Shown: positions 36,399 through 48,895 of the stretch, one piece after another
Layout of the letters: every line of letters starts with the position of its first letter
Numbering within the stretch: the stretch's first letter is position 1
From: Lota lota
Taxonomy: Eukaryota; Chordata; Actinopteri; Gadiformes; Lotidae
Direction of reading: 5' to 3'
Assembly: GCA_026745465.1 (NCBI GenBank)
Contig: JACYXH010000175.1
Coordinates: 6,592,501-6,656,500, forward strand
DNA length: 64,000 nucleotides
Notes under the pieces: model-generated
Database searches by the model: none
What the model saw: the letters and a program-made list of their open reading frames with translations, nothing else
What the model was told of the DNA's origin: nothing
Position numbers and translations under genes: made by a program

Positions 36399-37308
36399 AT
36401 GGACACAATATCTTCCAGCTTCCTCGTCATCCTGGTAAGGTTGTAGCGTCTGCTCCTGATTATGTTAAATAACTTGTATACCATTTAGATACTGCTAATA
36501 TGTTTCTTTATATAATATGCAGCCATTCCAGTTTATCCATGCCACGGTGGAGGGTATTCATACTCATTCAAACGTTGTACATAGTTTCCTCTGGCATGCT
36601 CTTGCAGATCCAGCTGCATCTGTTTTTGCACAGCCTAGACCCCTTTCAACCCACCGTAACTTCTAAAATGTCATTTCGATTACATAGAACCAGATATAGG
36701 GACAGAGTCTGTTTCCAATGGCTAACATATCATTCAGTTATTGCATGCTATTGAGTGTAGATGGATATTTTAATTTGTGTTGAATACATAAAACAATACA
36801 TGTGAACCAAACGTGTAATAAGAAATCAAAAAATGTCATAATCATTCAATGCATTTGTTTTAGTTTCTAGGAATCAACTATTCATCCTCAGATATTTTGC
36901 ATCGGCAGAAAAGAACCTGGATAATAGATACCTTTCAAATTGAAGAGGAATATAGTGGAACATTTCCGTATGTACTAGGCAAAGTGAGTAAAGAGGATGT
37001 CAACACAATACTTTATTTTTTGAGCACAGTGCCGCAGTGAGCCTTTTATACTTTCTGCTGATTTGACATCTTCCTCAGATTGAACTGGAGAATAAGTTCG
37101 CACTTCTGAAGCTGCACGGTCAAGGAGTCGATGAGGACCCCATGGGTAAACTGCAGATTGATGAAAACACAGGCGTTGTCAGTGTGCTTGGCAAATTGGA
37201 CTTTGAGAAAAACAGAAAACTTACGGTTTGTTTCAATTCATAAAGTGTGTCTTTTTTGTTATGTATTCTTATTTAGGACATCAATATATGTGGAACGAAC
37301 ACTTTATT

Positions 37309-37356
<48 letters not shown>

Positions 37357-40300
37357 ATGTGTATGTGTATACATTTAAATATATATATATATATATATAA
37401 GTATATTCTTTTTTAAATTGCAGCTGCAATTTGAGGCATTCGACAAGATTAAAAATGTCATAGACACCAAACTATCTGTGGAGGTGCAAATCTTGGACAT
37501 AAATGACAATATTCCTACTTTTGATAGACCTAGTTATACGGTCCACTTGAAAGAGTCAGCCACACAAGGTAAATTCTGTATTACATGTAATGATGGTATA
37601 CATGGTATTACATAATTACAATATATCATTTATATTGACTGTTGTTGTTTTTTACAATAAATGGTTGGGCAGTATATACACCTTTTTTTTCTCCCAATTC
37701 AGGTTCATATGTGATTGTTGTTCATGCAAAGGATTTAGACTCAGGAACGACCAATAATGGCACGTTTAATTTGAGAATAGTCTCTGTCTTCCCGGAACCC
37801 TCTGGCGTGGAGTTCTTCATGGAACAGAATGGTCCCTATGGAAATATTTCATTTAGAGGGTGTCTGGACTATGAGGTGAGAGAAGTTTTGTATATCATTC
37901 TGTAGGGTTTTTACAAGAAAAAAAACATCGAAACAAACACTTGTTATTGGACCCACACTTTTTTTCCGACACTCAGAAAGCAAAGAGATACACTATCCTG
38001 GTGGAGGCGAAAGACCGTGGGGAAAAGGTTCAGCTGTCAAGCACCTGCACTGTGGTAGTCAATATTGATGATGAAAACAACCACCTTCCCATCTTCACAG
38101 GGCCAACGGTCAGCATGTTCTCTTTCCTATGCTACCGTTGTGGCGTCAAAGTTCAATTGTTGTGTCATATATAATATATATGTTATAATTTTTTTATTTG
38201 GTCTCATTTGTCCAACATTTATAAATCTCAGCATACAGCCACTCTCAAAGAACGAGCGGTAGATGTGGAGGTTTTACGCATGCAAGTAATGGACAGAGAC
38301 ACCAAGGCCACAGACGCATGGAAGGCCAATTATATAATCCACGGAAAAAGTGGCGATAACTTCAGAATCGACACAAATCCAGAGACAAATGAAGGGGTCT
38401 TGTACGTGACAAAGGTATTTTGCTTTTGAAAGTAAAGATTTCTAACACATTGTTAAATGCAGCGCTCTACTCATCTATCATTTTCAGGCATATAATTTAT
38501 GTGGTTGTTGAGCGTACAAAATTATTGAGTATGGAATGTCATCACATGTTTATCTAGCTATTAGTAAGATGTTGTTTGAAGCACATATTAGGAATTACAA
38601 AATACATCTACACTTAGCGCACACACAGTTGCATACATCCACAAATGTGCCAGAAGGCTACTGCAGTGACATACTCTATATGCAGGATACAAGTGCACAC
38701 ATTCATTCATTCACAGCATGGCAGGAAAACAAACATAGGAATCAAGTACAGCGTGTGTACTTAGAGCTGCCATCTTGAACATGGTAAACACTACTGCCTG
38801 ATTACAGAACTGAAACTGAGGGGTATTTTAAGGTATTTTTTATCTCTGTAACAAAGTTGTAGATGTGGTCGTAATAGCCACAACCAAATTTAAAACAACA
38901 ATTGTGTTGTGTGATGAGCCATACCAACAATTGGTACGGCAAAGCCATACCAATTTATTAACTACATACACTACTAGCAAATCAAAGGCCTTAATATCAA
39001 TCCGTCCATCTGCTTTTCTTTCGGTAGTAACAGGGCATGTATAGGGCAGTCCAGGTGATCCTTTCCCTGTCAACTTCCTCCAGCATAGCTGCTGCTTTAA
39101 CTCTTCTTCCTATCCAGCTATACTGCAGTGGAATGACGTGCTTGAGCCACACTTAGCCATGCTCTTACTTTGGTCACTACTCAAAGCTTGTGGCCATAGG
39201 TGACAAAGGATCGAAAACACAGATTAACATTTTACGCAGTGCTCCCATGTTGAAAATATAAACCATCTGCTTCCTTTTTCCATTATGGAGCTTTGTTGAC
39301 TGTAAAAAAGATCTGTTGAAAAATACAACACCTTTAATCCATACTTTCCTCGTTATTTTCTTATAGCCTCTGGACTACGAGGACCAATCGGTTTTGAACT
39401 TGACCATTACTGTGGAGAACCTTGGGAAATATTTTTCATGCACGGTTGTTTCCAAGGCTGTTTCCAGCAATGGTCTTTGGAACGTGATGAAAACGACAGG
39501 GAAGGATCAGCTGTCCACGCGCATTGTGATAGTGAATGTGGAAGATGTGAACGACCCACCCATATTCAAGCCCATTAACAAAACAGTGATGGTGTATGAG
39601 GACATTGCTCTTGGGTATAATCTGGGGAATATGACAGCAATTGACAGGGATATGTCACATGGAAACAAGATTCAGTGAGTTCGCAACAACACTATTTCTA
39701 TACCCACATATAGAAAAACTCATTTTTGAGAGACCCCTTACATGTCTTTAAACTAGGAGCTTTGGTTACTATTTGAATGATGATAAAATATTGATGATTA
39801 ATAACTAAACAACTTACAGACAGTATCCCATGTCTTCCAGGTATGCCAAAGGAGCGGATCCTGGTGATTGGGTGACTGTGGATCCAAATACCGGTGTCAT
39901 AACAACAGTCAAAACATTAGACAGAGAATCATCTCTTGTTAAAGACAATATCTATACAGTCACAGTGTTTGCTATTGACGATGGTACGAACCTTTGAAGT
40001 TGTGTCCCAAAAATTGCTGCAAAGCGAACAACCGTTTAGATCTCCTGATTGCTTGCAATCAGAAGATCTAAACGGTTGTTTGGTCTTCTCTATGATTGAC
40101 AGGTAAGCCTCCGGCAACTGGAACCGGGACTCTGTTAATACGCCTTAGAGACCGAAATGACAATGTTCCCCAACTGGCCACAAACTCGTTTGGAATTTGC
40201 ATCTCCGATGCCATCGAGCATTCCCAAGCAAACCTCTCTGCCTTTGATCTCGATGAAGTGCCCTTCGCTGGGCCCTTTTACTTCAAACTCCACGGAGACG

Positions 40301-42817
40301 TGAAGAACAAGTGGAGGATTGACCCTGAAAATGGTAACTTCGCCCCCATAAGCATATAAAAATTTATAATTTAACAAAAGCGTGTTTATAGACACAAAAA
40401 GAGAATATACAGTATAGAGTTCAGTGTGTGAACTGGCGTGTGTCCTCTCCTGCTCCCCCCCCCCCCCCCCCCCCCCCCCCCACCTCCCCCCGGCTGTGTT
40501 GCAGGGTACTCCGTCAACCTCATCCGAGAGGACAAGGTCCACGCCGGGCACCATGAGCTGCTGCTGGAGGTGTCTGACCAGCAGGACTATTCTGCTCTGC
40601 ACAACCTCTCGGTGCTGGTGTGTGAATGCAAGGCCTCCGAAATGGGGGGCATGCCTAGCTGTCTCAGCCGCCAAGGCTCCAGATCCGTTGGTTTCAGGGG
40701 AGCCTCTCCGATACTGTTTTTTGCCATTCTACTCCTATTAGGTATATGGCCACGTAAAAAAAAATGTCTAGTGCTATTACACTGTTACATTTCAAGACTG
40801 ACTGATGTGATACCAATGTTTAATGTGTGGTTGTTGTTGTTGTGTTCTATCTCAGGTATATTGCTTTTGTCGCTTCTACTATCGTGCAAGAGGCAGGTTA
40901 TTTTCATGCCAGATGAAGGGACGGAACAAAACCTGATTCCCTCAAACACGGAGCACCCAGGAAGCGACTGCAAGGTTAGAATACTTGACACAACATGAAT
41001 TAGATCAGGATTAACAAGAATATTAGTGTTGTAATATTATATGTTATATTAAATGTGAGTCATGACAAACAACACCCTATTGTGACAAATGGGTTTCAAG
41101 ACCTTACATCAAGAGAAGGAAGAACAGGGGACATATGTGCAAGGCACTAGCCACCAGGTCATTTATTTATCCGATTATGACTCATACTGTTGTTAATATT
41201 TAATTTATATTTTATATTTTGTTCCAGGTTTCCAAATATGAAACTGATAATTGCTTTACAAGGACAAATGTATGAAACATAATTAAATAAACAAAAACCT
41301 GTCCGTATTATGTTATGTATGCATGATATCATCATTGGATTAACTTTCTTAAACTATTTTATCATTTGTTTAGCTCCAGGCTGCCGATTCGGAAACTGAT
41401 GTCTTTCAAAAGCCTAACGTACGTAAAAAAATAAATACATAAAATAACAATCTCTGCTATTATCTTATGTAATTATGCATTTATCATAATAAAGTACAAA
41501 TAAATACATTGCAATGTATACTTATCTCATAATATTTCACAAATGTTATTTTGTTTCAGACTTCCTTTCTGGGAACTCATAATAGCTTAAGAAGCACAAA
41601 CGTATGCACAAATAAATAAATGAACCCTCTCCTCTATTATCAAATATTTGCATGAAATACAATAAAGTCAAAATAAATATATTGCATTGGATTCATTTTT
41701 CTCATAATATTTCACAAATGTTCTTTTGTTCCAGACTTCCTTTCGGGAAACTTCCAATGGCTTAACAAGTACAAACGTATGTAAAAAAAAAAAGAAGAAA
41801 AAGAAGAAAAAGAAACACAATGACCTTTTCGTGTATTATCACATTTTTGTATGAAATGCAATAAAGTCAAACTAAATGTATAGTAACGCATTAACTTTTC
41901 TCATAATATTTCATAATTTTATTTTGCTTCAGTCTTTTATCAGGAAAGCTCATAATGGCTCAACAAGGAGAAACGTATGTACTAATAAATAAATAAAAGA
42001 ACCCTCTCCTCTGTTATCAAATGTTTGCATGAAATACAATAAAGTCCAAATAAATATATAGTAATGCGTTAACCTTTCTCCTAATATTTCATAATTTTCT
42101 TTTGCTCCAGTCTTTCATTAGGAGAGGTCATAATGGCTCAACAAGGAGAAACGTATGTACTAATAAATAAATAAAAGAACCCTCTCCTCTGTTATCAAAT
42201 GTTTGCATGACATACAATAAAGTCCAACTAAATATATAGCAATGGATTCACTTATCTCATACTATTTCACAAATGTTCTTTTGTTCCAGACTTCCTTTCG
42301 GGGAACTCATAACGGCTTGACAGGGACAAACGTATGTACTAATGAATGACCATTCCATTATTTGGCATTTCTGTGTTTCTGACACCTTTCATACCATGGT
42401 CATAATTCTTCCCATGCAGAGTGAACATTATGCTGCTTGGGACGGGGAAGACTATTTAGAGCATCGCAAATTCCTGCAACATTTTCTAGAAAGGGTAATA
42501 ATAATAAATACATATATACAGTATATATATAGTTATATTATATGTGCTGACTTGTATGAAGCGCTGCCTTGATTGATTAGTTGCGACATGCTTTTGCTGT
42601 CTGTGTGCAGAGATTCACGATCCTCCAGGCACCAGCAGAGGAGCTGGGAGACTACACCCCTCACCTGTACGCTGAGGAGGGACACCCGGACAGCAGCCCA
42701 CAGCTGGACCCTATCCCCATCCAGGAGATTCCCTTCGACCCGGACATGCTCCAGTCCCTGGACCCAAAATTCAACAAACTGGGCTCCCTCTGTAGCCCCG
42801 AAGACACATTCTCGTAA
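36399..42817 (+). CDS. cdh26: cadherin-26-like protein, gene B, with mini-exon-encoded tail
   Basis: Exons: 36399-36434, 36864-36983, 37079-37225, 37424-37568, 37703-37875, 37977-38108, 38232-38414, 39367-39674, 39841-39983, 40103-40333, 40505-40741, 40856-40974, seven mini-exons (41228-41269, 41374-41418, 41560-41601, 41735-41776, 41933-41974, 42111-42152, 42290-42331), 42420-42494, 42611-42817. Sum 2553 nt, 850 residues plus stop, all phases consistent. A leader exon is followed by furin site RQKR and TWIIDTF (Trp at mature position 2). There are five cadherin repeats with linkers [27 protein letters not shown] and DRNDNVPQL, a CEC pair, and a membrane helix ([19 protein letters not shown]). 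The tail ends with an acidic catenin-binding-like segment, [11 protein letters not shown]. Several ectodomain exons have exactly the same length as in gene A (173, 143, 231 nt), so the two are tandem duplicates. A cell-surface adhesion role is inferred from the family. Confidence 0.88.
37316..37399. repeat. (TA)n microsatellites ahead of an acceptor
   Basis: Two TA blocks (37316-37347 and 37381-37399) in intron 3 of cadherin gene B, ending about 25 bp before the 37424 acceptor. Confidence 0.9.
40027..40080. repeat. near-perfect 26-bp hairpin in a 119-bp intron
   Basis: The left arm (40027-40052) pairs with the right arm (40055-40080) across a two-base TT loop. All 26 positions pair except one C/A opposition (40044 with 40063). 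It lies inside the intron between the 39983 and 40103 exon borders of cadherin gene B. Confidence 0.95.
40457..40482. repeat. poly-C tract before an acceptor
   Basis: About 25 C. It is part of the pyrimidine-rich run leading to the acceptor of the 40505 exon of cadherin gene B. Confidence 0.85.
41228..42331 (+). repeat. tandem array of seven in-phase mini-exons with homologous introns
   Basis: Each exon is 42 nt (the second is 45) and phase 0 on both sides. In order they encode [85 protein letters not shown] and [14 protein letters not shown]. Units 3 to 7 recur every 175-198 bp. Their introns also match, each with AATAAATAAAT, ACCCTCTCCTC-like text, TTTGCATGA and ACAATAAAGTC. This shows duplication of whole exon-intron units. 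The peptides add a Ser/Thr- and Arg-rich linker between the membrane helix and the catenin-binding end. Confidence 0.9.
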
Positions 42818-43233
42818 AACACGTATGCCAGCACACATGCATGCATACATGCACTCACACACACCCACACACACGAAACACCCTGGTATTGGACCTAACG
42901 AACAAAATTCTGATTTATTATGAGTAAATAATTTGCAAAATTACATACCATGTGTCAAGGTGAACAAAAGTGTGTAATACAAGTTTAACATGTTTTGTTA
43001 AACATAGTGTGACAAGTTAGTGGTATGGAATGACTTTAAAAACACTAAGATAATATATGTAGAGAAATATATATGTATATTTTTCTGTATAGTGTACAGT
43101 TGAGGAAGATATTTAGTGTAAAGCGCTGTGTGCTTCCCTGTCCCCTGAACATGATTTCTTGAATTGGATTTGATGTTGACCTTGGTTGAACTGTTCTGCC
43201 TCTCTATCTCTGGAACTAAGAGGGTTTCACACA

Positions 43234-43416
43234 ATGTCACACATATTCCTTACCACAACCTTCATTTTCACGATTATACTAACAATAACAATAACTGGTT
43301 GCCTGGTTATTCTAGTATTTCTGGTCAAAAGTACCAAAGGCTTGCCCTTATTTGATGGAACTTCAGATCGAAACCTTGCTATAGCCTATACATTGCAGAG
43401 AAACAGAGATAACTAG
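43234..43416 (+). other. small ORF with one predicted membrane helix
   Basis: A 60-codon frame starts MSHIFLTTTF, contains a hydrophobic stretch of about 25 residues (IILTITITGCLVILVFLV) and then a basic/polar tail KSTKGLPLFDGTSDRN. The layout resembles a short single-pass protein, or the transmembrane exon of a lost third cadherin copy. I do not recognise it, and there is no supporting splice structure. Confidence 0.2.
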
Positions 43417-46400
43417 TAGATCATTCTACTAACCGCGTCTTTCTGATTCCTAGAGATTCTCTCTACAAAAATGTTTAGTTGTTTCTTTTGGACACTTGGT
43501 CATGAAGCACTTTTTTTGTAGTTGGATTTTTGTTTTGGTTGTAGGTTATTTATCTATTATGGGATATTATTGAAAGCAACTGTGTAAAAAGTGTCTAAAT
43601 GTAATGCATATGTGGCATAGTATGAAATCTTAGCAACAATCAGGCCTGTCTGTGTTGTAAGACCATACATCTGGGGAGCCTCAAAGTGGGCAGGACCCCC
43701 TCCACGTTAACGTGCATGCATTATATCGTGTTTTTCATCTCCTTTTTTCATTCTGCTGCTGGGTCTATTGTTTAAGAATAATTTTATGTTTTCTACTATG
43801 TTGATTAGATGATAATTAGGCCGAGAGCCTCTGATAACCAAATATGCATATATGATGTAAAAGTGTCTTATTCAGCATGTGTTATTTTTTTTTTTTAAGT
43901 AAGTACTTTTGCTGATCAGCACCTGCCTGGTTCCAGCCCCTGAATCCGGAGCCACTTCTGGACTTGTAGTCCCACTTATTTTGCGTTGCTTTAGCCTCTA
44001 GCTCTCTCACTTCTGTTTGAATCCAGGTTTTTTGGTTGCAGCCAGCAATTGGTAGATCCAGCTGCCTGTTGCGCCCTTCGACTGGTGTCAAGACCATTCA
44101 CAGCTCAGCTCTAGGGTCTCTTGTACAACCAAAGTGTCACAAGAGAGACTGGAAATGGGTGCAAGGTGTCTGGTGTCAGACATGAATTTTCCCCGAGCCA
44201 GTCAGCGCCTTGTAGGCAGGAAAGATATGCTGACGTAATTAATTTGTCCATTGTGAGCAAAGGAAAACAACACAGGGACTGCCGTAGTGAAATGCATGGA
44301 TGGCCTTTAAAGTATCTTGATTCTGCTATTGGATCTGTTTTGAGATAATGTCCAGAAATATCAGACGTCACTTGCAGAATCATTACCCCCCTAATGATCG
44401 GAAAATAGTCAACGTCTTTGTGCATGGCGATGTGTCTCAAACACAAGAACGCACCGTTTATTGTGCATTTATAGGTTTATATTCCTACAATTCGAGACAA
44501 CTTCTCGCACAGTTTGTTGTATTTTTTAGGTTGACATTCCTACAATTTGAGAGACAACTTCTCGCACCGAACGGCAACCAGGGCTGACGTCACCGAAGGA
44601 GGAGGAGTCGGGCTCGTGGAGGCGGGCTCGACACAATTCGCGCTTTTAACAATACGAACCTATACAGCCCATATATGTGTATCTTTGTAAAAAAAAAAAT
44701 GGGCTTGTATGGGCTTAAATGGTGCTGTAACATTGCGTATTTATAGTGCGAAAAGAAGCGTGTTGCAACTTGAAATGAGAGTAACTTAAGTAAAGCCCAC
44801 TTCGGCGAGGTTCAATGAAATGTCCTGAGTTTGTATACATTTGTATTGCAATTATGACTAAAGGTGATTGATCACAGCATTTTCTTTGTATTGTTAAAAA
44901 AAAAAACATTCACCTCTCATTTTGTTCACACACCTTTAAAAAATAAATCATATTTGTATGAGGTTTATTTGAATGACATTTCTAAAGAAAGAAGAAACTG
45001 CAAGCAGATAATTGGAATACAGCTACCTGCTGTTTGGTTACCTAGGTTACCAGTGAAGAATAACCAAGGAGCTCATCCCTCCAAGAAAAGAGAGCCTGAC
45101 CTCTCAGCAACGCTGCAGTCATGCCAACCCATGCCAATAATCACATCGAAAACCCACAAAGAAGGCCTACTAAATACATTGAATATATAAACATCCAATA
45201 ATTACAGCAATAATTACCCATAGAACTCAAGGACTATTTCTCACTCTCACTGTCCATGCCTGTCACATGTCAACCTGCTCAATGGCAGATAAAGTGTCAT
45301 CTGAATCAGCTACCAACATTAAAACGCGAGGCTTTTCCCCCCTCAATAATACATCCAACCAATAAAAACAAATATATCCTTTTCACCAGCGCGTGGAGCC
45401 CGCATGTCCAACCTCAGTCAAAGTAGCGTGACAACAACAGCGATGTGCTTATAACAACACTGTGACAGGGCAAGAGAGACAACAGCAGGTAGAAAGCTTG
45501 TCTGTCTGGAGATGTCCTCCAAGCGGTGACATTCACTTATACAAACACCTGTAGTTACTTTTAACCCCCTCCTTTTTGAAATATAAATGCTTTTATATAT
45601 TTATGGGTTTATATTATGATGGTGATTATGTAGAAGGACCACAGGAACATGTGAGTTTTAAGAATGATCCAGAAGCTATTCAGTACTGCTCTGAATGACA
45701 GGCCTTGCTGACAGTGAGCAAACACTTGAAACTGGTTTGTCTACACTATTGATACGTAATATGAGTCTGTTTCTAACCTTAAATGACTCCTGCCGCATAT
45801 CCCCATCCTTCAAGTCAAGCATGGCTGGTTTGTTATTTTACCATATTTTGTACCACCTTTTGTACATGCTACTTGTCTGTCACTGAAGTTCTCAGACAGT
45901 AAGTTGGAACAGAAAACAGGTTTTTATTAATTACAAAGGACAATTCTGCACAGATAATTGACTTAGGGTTGAGAGTTATGGGTTACAAAGTGTCAGTGAA
46001 ATAAATCAGTTGATGAGAATGAAACGTAAGAAAGTCTGCCAATTGCACACATCTACTGAGTACTAGGCCACAAACCACATGACCAGAGCAATTTGGATGC
46101 CTTGAAAGTTACGACATAATTAGACCATTTTGTAATAACATAGATCAAACATTTGCCTGCATTGATGTACTAATAAAAGTCAGCTTTATCATTGATCTCC
46201 AACAATCTAAAAACATGTCATGTGCGATGTGGCAGTCTGTTTATTCTATTCTACTCTTATTACAAATTGTCAGAAATGACACATTTGTATTGTAATTAAT
46301 ATAATAATAATTCATGTACAGAAAATATTTGACAGATTGGGCACAGTACTTTAGATGCTAAATGAAATCCAGGGTCCTTGGACTATTCCTTTCAATAAAC

Positions 46401-46501
46401 AAGCTGTTGTCATATCTTGTGATAGCTTTGACCCTTGACAAACTTTGAATATCAAAATAACCCTGACATAATTGACCAATAATTGTTTTGATTAATCATT
46501 C

Positions 46502-46732
46502 TTAGGGGTTTGCTTAGCTCAAGAGGTAGAGCGGGATGACTTGTAACCGGTTGCTAGTTCGATCCCCGGCTCCTCCTAGCTGAGTGTCTAGGTGTCCCTG
46601 AGCAAGACCCCTAACCCTAAATGCTCCCGACGAGCTGGCTGTCGCCTTGCATGGTTGACTCCGCCGTGAATGTGTTTATGAATTGTTGTAAGTCGCTTTG
46701 GATAAAAGCGTCTGCTAAATGCCATAAATGTA
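46502..46732 (+). mobile_element. tRNA-derived SINE with target-site duplication
   Basis: The head has an A box (TAGCTCAAGAGG) and a B box (AGTTCGATCCC) of RNA polymerase III type. The tail GTCGCTTTGGATAAAAGCGT then CTGCTAAATG is the conserved domain found in vertebrate V-SINE-type elements. AATCATTC occurs on both sides (46494-46501 and 46733-46740) as target duplication. Confidence 0.85.
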
Positions 46733-46990
46733 AATCATTCACAGCTATTGTACCTTAATCTATGCACGGGTACATCACGAATTTTCAGCCATTCAAAACC
46801 CTTTGCTTCTCTTCAGTACAGCCTTACGTTGCCCAAACCATGTCCATTGTTCATTCATTGAACATGTCAGTGAAAACAATTCAGAAATAAAAGCATTTTT
46901 CCCATTTATTCAAAAATATTTATTCAATAATTTAAATTATATATCTTGTCATAAAATACAAAATAAGTGAAAGGCTGAGCAGAGTATATA

Positions 46991-48895
46991 CTACCACCTA
47001 GTGGCCGTGCCGTCTCCTTCGACGTAGCCGTCGTACAGCTCTCTGAGATGCAGGATCAGCTCCTCTGTGTTGTGTCCCTTGAGAGCCGACACAGGGATCA
47101 CCCTGTGGGGGACCCGGCTCCTCAGAGCCTCCAGGTTTCCCCGGGCCTCGGGCAGGTCCATTTTGTTGGCTACGATGGCTTGGGGTCGTTTGGACAGACC
47201 CGGCTCATACTGGTCCAGCTCGTAGCACAGTTGCTCCAGGTGAGTCCAGGGCTCTGGAGAGGACATGTCCAGGACAAACAGCAGGAAGCGGCAGCGCTCG
47301 ATGTGACGCAGGAAGGAGATGCCGAGGCCGCGGTTCAGATGGGCCCCGTGGATGATGCCTGGGATGTCGGCCACTGGACAAGAGCAAAAGCACCCGTTTG
47401 TTTAGCTGAACGACAGCGTGCAAGATACCACAGTCTCCGGGAAGCCGAGAAAAAGCATGTTACCTGCTACTTGCTCGTGGTCCCTATACTTCACGATGCC
47501 CACGTGTGGGTTCAGTGTTGTGAAGGGGTAGGCGGCGACGGCAGGCTTGGCGTTGGAGATGGCCCTCAGGAGCGAGGATTTTCCTGCATTTGGAAACCCG
47601 ACCTGAAGAGGTTCCATATGTTTTATTGTTCATAATCTGACGACCAAAATGACATACTGAAGTACAAAAGGAGCATATTCATGGTTCTGCAGTATGAGAT
47701 TTATTGTAAATATACAATATATACTAATCTTTTTGTACCAATGTGTTTTTCTAAAATTGGAACACCACGCACCTTTTCTGCAAAATCCTTGTTACGCACC
47801 TGTTCTATAAAGACTTTTTATTCAGAAAAGGACTGCTTACCAGCCCAGCGTGAGCCATGGTGCGTAGCTCAAGCTGTAAGTGCCTTTCTTGACCTGGTAT
47901 TCCAGGAGTGGTCGTCATTGGCGCCCGGTTTTCATTTGAAAGAAAGAAGCGATTTCCCTTTCCTCCTGTACCACCAAACACTGCCAGATACTCCTGACCA
48001 TGCTGAGAGAGATCTGCCACCATCGTTCCTTGCTCTTTTACCACAGTGCCGATTGGGACCTGCAAACATAGACACACAGTGATAGAAATGCATTAGGTAC
48101 ACAATATATATCAATGAAAGCATGTGTTGACTATATACATTTTAGAAAGAAATACACACACACCAAAATGTAGGTTATGCTGCCGTTCCGACCATAACAG
48201 TTTTTACTGCCGCCTGATTGGCCATCTTCTCCCTTATACAGTGGTACCACCTGTGCCAATGACTTGATAAGGCGGTCAACTGAAAGCAGACACATTTTGT
48301 TTTGGCAGATTTGAAGACACAAAGCTTCTTTATTAAACATGAAAAATGAAAATAAAAGTACAATGTTGAATGAATAATGCAGGCATGTTTTTATTACAAA
48401 TATACTGGGCCTATCATTTACCTTTGATAATGATGTTTCCCCCATCACCTCCGTTCCCTCCATCAGGTCCGCCCCACTCCTTCCGGGGTTCACTATGGAA
48501 GGAGCAGACTCCTCGTCCACCTGACCCAGCTGCCAGCTTCACATTGCGGTAGTCAATAAAGTAACGTGTCTGGGGAAACACGTCATAGTAGAAAATCGGA
48601 GGATTACCCATACAAAGGGCTGTTATCGTATATATATATATATTGCATACATGTGTCAGCATACCAGTTTTTTCTCAGAGAGAGGTTTCTTCTTCTGGAC
48701 CACTCGGGCTTTGGCACACAATGAAACTGTAGTGCTAAGGTCTCTGATCTCTACTGCTTTCCTCTGTACCGCTGATTGTGGAAAGCTGTTGTTTAAAAAA
48801 AGCATCCTTCTGCTTTCTTGTTCACAATTTCGTCCTTTGAGTAATGTTTGTGAAAGCCAGTTGTAGCACTTGCTTCTCGACAATGTTTTCAACAT
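46991..48895 (-). CDS. mtg2: mitochondrial ribosome-associated GTPase 2 (Obg family)
   Basis: Six minus-strand exons: 48665-48895 (start ATG), 48422-48569, 48164-48279, 47841-48059, 47464-47602, 46991-47373 (stop TAG). Total 1236 nt, 411 residues, close to the length of vertebrate MTG2. The N-terminus is basic and looks like a mitochondrial presequence. The Obg fold has glycine-rich loops ([36 protein letters not shown]). The GTPase domain shows G1 [10 protein letters not shown]2 YPFTTL, G3 DIPG, G4 NKMD and G5 VSALKG. It acts in the mitochondrial matrix in late assembly of the large ribosomal subunit. No break or missing motif is seen. TTTATT on the plus strand at 46905 could be its poly(A) signal. 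The next gene upstream is the decayed SS18L1-like locus. Confidence 0.96.

Larger units (their letters stand above)
42818..46990. other. intergenic, mostly unannotated
   Basis: Holds the 3' UTR of cadherin gene B, a small possible membrane ORF (43234-43416), AT-rich unique sequence and a SINE. A weakly GC-rich patch at 44580-44645 has no nearby exon that I can recognise. Confidence 0.5.

Noticed and set aside
43882-44446. Two frames near 44000 on the minus strand
   Set aside because: Charged peptides without recognisable domains or splice sites; may be repeat-derived but not supported.
47048-47635. 195-codon plus-strand frame
   Set aside because: It is antisense to the mtg2 GTPase exons.
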